Shown here: positions 60,130 to 64,000 of the stretch, in pieces
Layout of the letters: the number at the start of each line of letters is the position of its first letter
Position numbering within the stretch: the stretch's first letter is position 1
Source of the DNA: Elmis aenea
Lineage: Eukaryota > Arthropoda > Insecta > Coleoptera > Elmidae
Assembly: GCA_947652605.1 (NCBI GenBank)
Contig: OX393579.1
Location: 38,818,970-38,882,969 of the forward strand
Direction: 5' to 3'
DNA length: 64,000 nucleotides
Notes under the pieces: generated by a model
Database searches by the model: none
Told to the model about the DNA's origin: nothing
What the model saw: the letters and a program-made list of their open reading frames with translations, nothing else
Position numbers and translations under genes: made by a program

Positions 60130-61607
60130 TTATATTGCTTCTGTTGCTTCTGTTGCTTCGGTTGCTTCGGTAGCTTCTGTTGCTTCTGTTGCCCCTGTTG
60201 CCCCTGTTGCCCCTGTTGCTCCTGTTGCTCCTGTTGCTCCTGTTGCTCCTGTTGCTCCTGTTGCTCCTGTTGCTCCTGTTGCTCCTGTTGCTCCTGTTGC
60301 TCCTGTTGCTCCTGTTGCTCCTGTTGCTCCTGTTGCTCCTGTTGCTCCTGTTGCTCCTGTTGCTCCTGTTGCTCCTGTTGCTTTTGTTGCTTCTGTTGCT
60401 TCTGTTGCTTCTGTTGCTCTCGTTGCTCCAGTTGCTCCCGTTGCTCCCGTTGCTCCCGTTGCTCCCGTTGCTCCCGTTGCTCCCGTTGCTCCCGTTGCTC
60501 CCGTTGCTCCCGTTGCTCCCGTTGCTCCCGTTGCTCCCGTTGCTCCCGTTGCTCCCGTTGCTCCCGTTGCTACCGTTGCTCCCGTTGCTCCCGTTGCTCC
60601 CGTTGCTCCCGTTGCTTCCGTTGCTTCCGTTGCTTCCGTTGCTTCCGTTGCTTCCGTTGCTTCCGTTGCTTCCGTTGCTCCCGTTGCTCCCGTTGCTCCC
60701 GTTGCTCCCGTTGCTCCCGTTGCTCCCGTTGCTCCCGTTGCTCCCGTTGCTCCCGTTGCTCCCGTTGCTTCCGTTGCTTCCGTTGCTTCCGTTGCTTCCG
60801 TTGCTTCCGTTGCTTCCGTTGCTTCCGTTGCTTCCGTTGCTCCCGTTGCTCCCGTTGCTCCCGTTGCTCCCGTTGCTCCCGTTGCTCCCGTTGCTCCCGT
60901 TGCTCCCGTTGCTCCCGTTGCTTCCGTTGCTTCCGTTGCTTCCGTTGCTTCCGTTGCTTCTGTTGCTTCTGTTGCTTCTGTTGCTTCTGTTGTTGTCGTC
61001 GGTGATGTTGTTGTCGATGTTGCCGTCGTCGGTGTTGTTGTTGTCGGTGCTGTTGTTGTCGGTGTTGTTGTCGGAGGCGTTGTTGTCGGTGTCGTAGTTG
61101 GTGCCCTTGTTGTCGTTGTCGTTGTTGGTGTTGTTGTTGTCGGTGTTGTTGTTGTTGTTGGAGTCGTTGTTGTCGGTGTCGTAGTCGGTGCCGTTGTTGT
61201 CGGTGTCGTTGTTGGTGTTGTTGTTGTTGCAGAAGTTGTGGGTGTTGTTATTGATGCTGTCGTCGCTCTTGTCGCTGTTGTCATGGTAGATCCACCTGGT
61301 GTAGTTGCCCGTAAATCTAGAAACTGAATTTGGTAGCTGGGTCCCTAAAAATAATACTTATCGTCAAAACATACAATACTGCCATTTGTTTACATACATT
61401 TGGACGGTAGCAATATGTTCCACAACAGTCATTTGGACAACATATGTAACCCCTAGCGCAAGGATAATAATTACAAGTTACTCTACAGGATCCTACATCT
61501 GGCGCTCGCGGGCACCGAATTCGGTATCGATATGGATAAACCGAGTACGCCCAACATACTTGTACAATTATCAAAATAAAGACGATCGAAAGAACTGAAC
61601 GAACCAT
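60130..61607 (-). CDS. WTM-4, secreted WAP-like protein with Ala-Thr-Gly/Glu tripeptide tail
   Basis: Exon 1 is 61607-61398 (70 codons, ending AAT before donor GTATGT) and exon 2 is 61344-60130 (405 codons including TAA), with a 53-bp phase-0 intron; 474 residues. The signal peptide is residues 1-20 (ends CWA). Core Cys are 32, 41, 45, 50, 56, 57, 61 and 66, plus an extra Cys62 replacing the usual Gly. Exon 2 opens [18 protein letters not shown]. Residues 91-189 are Thr/Pro-rich, and 190-474 are about 95 tripeptides Ala-Thr-Gly or Ala-Thr-Glu, with one Val, one Arg and one Lys variant, in alternating Gly and Glu blocks. Thr at every third position recalls fish antifreeze glycoproteins (Ala-Ala-Thr) in layout, but no such role is shown. 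The frame stays open through 855 bp of repeat, which favours selection on coding. Confidence 0.7.
60133..60987 (-). repeat. 9-bp coding tandem repeat, ~95 units
   Basis: Units are GCAACAGGA or GCAACGGGA (Ala-Thr-Gly) and GCAACAGAA or GCAACGGAA (Ala-Thr-Glu). Gly and Glu units occur in runs of about 7-20 that alternate. The Thr codon is ACA at both ends of the array and ACG in the middle, so the array also has zones by synonymous codon. Confidence 0.9.
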
Positions 61608-61658
61608 AGCGGATACTTGTCAGCTTGTCACTATCTTGCCATACGTAACGCTGTTCAA

Positions 61659-61681
61659 TATATGTGCATTGTTATCTAAGC
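61659..61681 (-). promoter_or_regulatory. WTM-4 promoter block
   Basis: Minus strand GCTTAGATAACAATGCACAT followed by ATAT, a diverged version of the TGATAAC / CATAAAT block of the other WTM genes, about 64 bp before the ATG. The GATGACCTA block was not found further upstream. Confidence 0.35.
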
Positions 61682-62917
61682 TATTACGGTTTACACTAAA
61701 ATTTATTTAAAAGTTAAGCTTTCAAAATCCCCCCTGCAAATGTTTTTAAAGCGTGTTTTTTATCATTATTTGGAGATTGTTAATAGTTACATGAAGGTTG
61801 TAGGTATATTCTTAAAGCATATCATTAAGTGTGACTTGAAGGATTTGTATTATTAAAGTGCTTTGAGGCTGAGAGTCCGAGATAAAACCAAAATTTGTGT
61901 CAGAATTTTTTTTCGATATGACGGTGTAAGGAAAATAGATAGCACAAGGAAGACATTGATTGAAACAATTTAAGAACTATTACGATAAGTGATTTAGATT
62001 TAGATCATTAACAGTGTTTTAAATATGCATAAGTTGCACAAAAATCGTAGGTTTTTTTGCGTAATTACCCATATGTCAAGAATATGTTTCGAAATAACTA
62101 GAACAAAACTAATAAATTATAAACAAAAAACAAACGACTCAGTAGATAAGCCATGCATGCATTTATACCGACAGTGTAGCCTTGCGGAATGGATTTTAAT
62201 AAATTAACTAAACAATAACGAGTCAAAATTCAGGTGTACTTAACTAATTATTAAGCTATTTATAAATAACCTTAACAAACCTTACTAATCTATTCAAGGG
62301 CGGAAAAAGATGCCCATAATAACATACACATGAAATTTATGCACTTTTTTTTTTTTTGTTTTTTGGTGCACTGATATAGTTTAAATGTTCAGTCAGTCCC
62401 CCTCTTTCATTAAAGTTTAGTAGCGCGGTGTCTCACAGACGACGAAAATAATGAAATAAAAGTTTAATTCACACAGTTTTTGCCGTAAATACTGACTTGT
62501 TTTAAGCATAAAAAGGTATGTTTTTTTGCAGTAATACTTTGATTTATTTTAAATTTTTTTATTTCACGCACCGTTTTATCGTATCTTCGGGTACCTCTGG
62601 CAAATTTTTTATTTCCAAAATATTTTATGCTTCTTGGTGTCTAATTTTTACTTTAAAAGGTGTTTTTTTAAACTGTAGGCCTTCTTTTTAAATGTTCGTC
62701 TTACAAACAAGGCAATGGTTTCCAAAAAAGTTCTGCATCTTATCTCTGATTTAGAATGATTACTACAATATGTTATCTGTGCATTGATGTCCCCTATATT
62801 CAAATATTCTTTTTCTTACTTTTGTTCGTAACTGATCATTAGTAATTATTTATGCAAATTCGGGTTCCCTGAACCCGAAACAATTATTACTAAGAAATTA
62901 AAGAAGCGTAAGTGACA
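61682..62917. other. No gene seen
   Basis: AT-rich sequence with T-runs. No exon or element end is supportable. Confidence 0.45.
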
Positions 62918-63687
62918 TATACAGGCTGTCACACAAAAAACGCCGCAAGCTGTAACTCCGTTATTTGTGGTCCAATTTTGGTGAACAAAAAACTAAATGA
63001 AATGTCTCCTCAAATACTATGAATTGAATTAGATTTAAATTTTTTTCAAGGTCAAGTTAAATGTCAAACGATAGTCAATTTTTTTTTCCAAATGGCACCA
63101 TCTATTTTTTTTTTACTAAATCTGGTAGACATTATTTTTCTGAATTCAATGATGTAATCAAGTTAATTTTAGTGCAAAACTAATAAGAAATAAAAAATAA
63201 AAGTTTAACTAAAATAGGTTAGGTTTCACAAAATTTACAAGCGTGCCGTGGAAAACAAAAAAATCCAAATCAACAAATATCATTTAAATGCCATCTAATT
63301 ACCACACTGATGGTATTTAAATGATATTTGTTGATTAAGATTTTTTTGTATTCCACGGCACGCTTGAAAAGTTTGTGAAACCTAACCTATTTTAGTTAAA
63401 CTTTTATTTTTTATTTCTTATTAGTTTTACACTAAAATTAACTTATGATTACATCATTGAATTCAGAAAAATAATGTCTACCAGATTTAGTAAAACAAAT
63501 AGATGGTGCCACTTGGGAAAAAAAAATTGACTGTCGTTTGACATTTAACTTGACCTTGAAAAAAATTGAAATCCAATTCAGTTTATAGTATTTGAGGAGA
63601 CATTTCATTTAGTTTTTTGTTCACCAAAATCGGACCACAAATAACGGAGTTACAGCTTGCGGCGTTTTTTGTGTGACAGCCTGTATA
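62918..63687. repeat. 770-bp near-perfect hairpin element
   Basis: TATACAGGCTGTCACACAAA and its complement close the ends. The two arms, about 377 bp each, stay complementary throughout with only scattered changes. They are separated by a 15-base spacer (CTAATTACCACACTG, 63295-63309). No open frame. The ends resemble the TACAGGGTG family with one change. Confidence 0.85.
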
Positions 63688-63736
63688 TAAGATAGAGAGG
63701 ACTATTAGTTAACTTAAAAACAGCTGGGAGACAGAA

Positions 63737-63900
63737 TATACAGAGTGCCCCATTTTTCTAACCTGTTGTATGGGTTAATATTAAAGATACAAAAACGTTT
63801 AAATTAGCAAATTTGTGCAGAAATTAAAGGGAAATCTGATGCCATTTTCTAATTGGACCTACGTCATCAACTTTTTGAAATATTTTGAAAAAACTGAAAA
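63737..63900 (+). repeat. Dispersed TACAGGGTGAC repeat, copy 2
   Basis: It starts TATACAGAGTGCCCC and includes CTGTTGTATGGGTTAA and CTTTTTGAAATATTTTGAAA, matching 32537-32700 with divergence. Confidence 0.45.
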
Positions 63901-64000
63901 AGGCCGAGCAGTTATTAGCCAGTTACAAATTTTAAAAACAAAACCTCAGAGTTTGTCAAGTAAAATTTATTGTTTGTTATAGGTATGTATAAATAAATCT

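Noticed and set aside
60104..61327. A 407-codon plus-strand open frame of Ser/Val/Ala/Pro repeats opposite WTM-4, and a Leu-rich one in the third frame
   Set aside because: They are produced by the 9-bp repeat, which is open in several frames. Only the minus-strand frame joins a signal peptide and Cys domain through good splice sites.

Overview
The window looks like nuclear DNA of an insect. It is strongly AT-rich, is packed with DNA transposons and foldback elements, carries an interstitial (TTAGG)n tract (the common arthropod telomere unit), and its few genes have introns of about 50 bp. I see no prokaryotic or organellar features. I cannot name the order or species safely.

The only host gene set I can support is a tandem family at 47.4-61.7 kb, called here WTM-1 to WTM-4. 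Each encodes a signal peptide of about 20 residues and one small domain whose eight cysteines are spaced like a whey-acidic-protein (WAP, four-disulfide-core) domain. A short phase-0 intron follows, then one exon coding a low-complexity Thr-rich, mucin-like tail. WTM-2, -3 and -4 lie on the minus strand and are intact. WTM-1 lies on the plus strand and looks like a decaying copy: one core cysteine lost, splice donor GT changed to AT, and at least two frameshifts. The tails differ completely between paralogues: acidic 11-residue repeats in WTM-2, Thr/Pro/Ala repeats in WTM-3, and about 95 Ala-Thr-Gly / Ala-Thr-Glu tripeptides in WTM-4. The proximal promoters share a TGATAAC plus CATAAAT-like block, and three of the four also share GATGACCTA further upstream. 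The family therefore combines a conserved secreted head, shared regulation and a fast-changing, probably O-glycosylated tail.

Most of the rest is transposon debris. I could define about a dozen elements by inverted ends plus target-site duplications. Eleven are hAT-type elements with 8-bp duplications; several of these are filled with a self-complementary motif specific to the family. Two are piggyBac-like elements with TTAA ends, and one is a Sola-like element with a 4-bp duplication. Other pieces are a head-to-head mariner pair, mariner fragments, a Jockey-type reverse transcriptase relic, a Penelope-like relic beside a 1.1-kb palindrome, a pogo/Tigger relic, a tRNA-like SINE, and many foldback elements ending in variants of TACAGGGTG. 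Nested insertions give relative ages at several places.

Layout: 0-16 kb foldback and hAT elements with RT and pogo relics; 16.8-18.7 kb mariner composite; 19.4 kb TTAGG tract; 22-25.4 kb Penelope, piggyBac and foldback elements; 27.4-42.2 kb mostly hAT elements; 44-46.4 kb a Sola-like element inside a repeat; 47.4-61.7 kb the WTM cluster with intervening MITEs; 62.9-63.7 kb a near-perfect 770-bp hairpin. Long stretches between these have no gene I can support.
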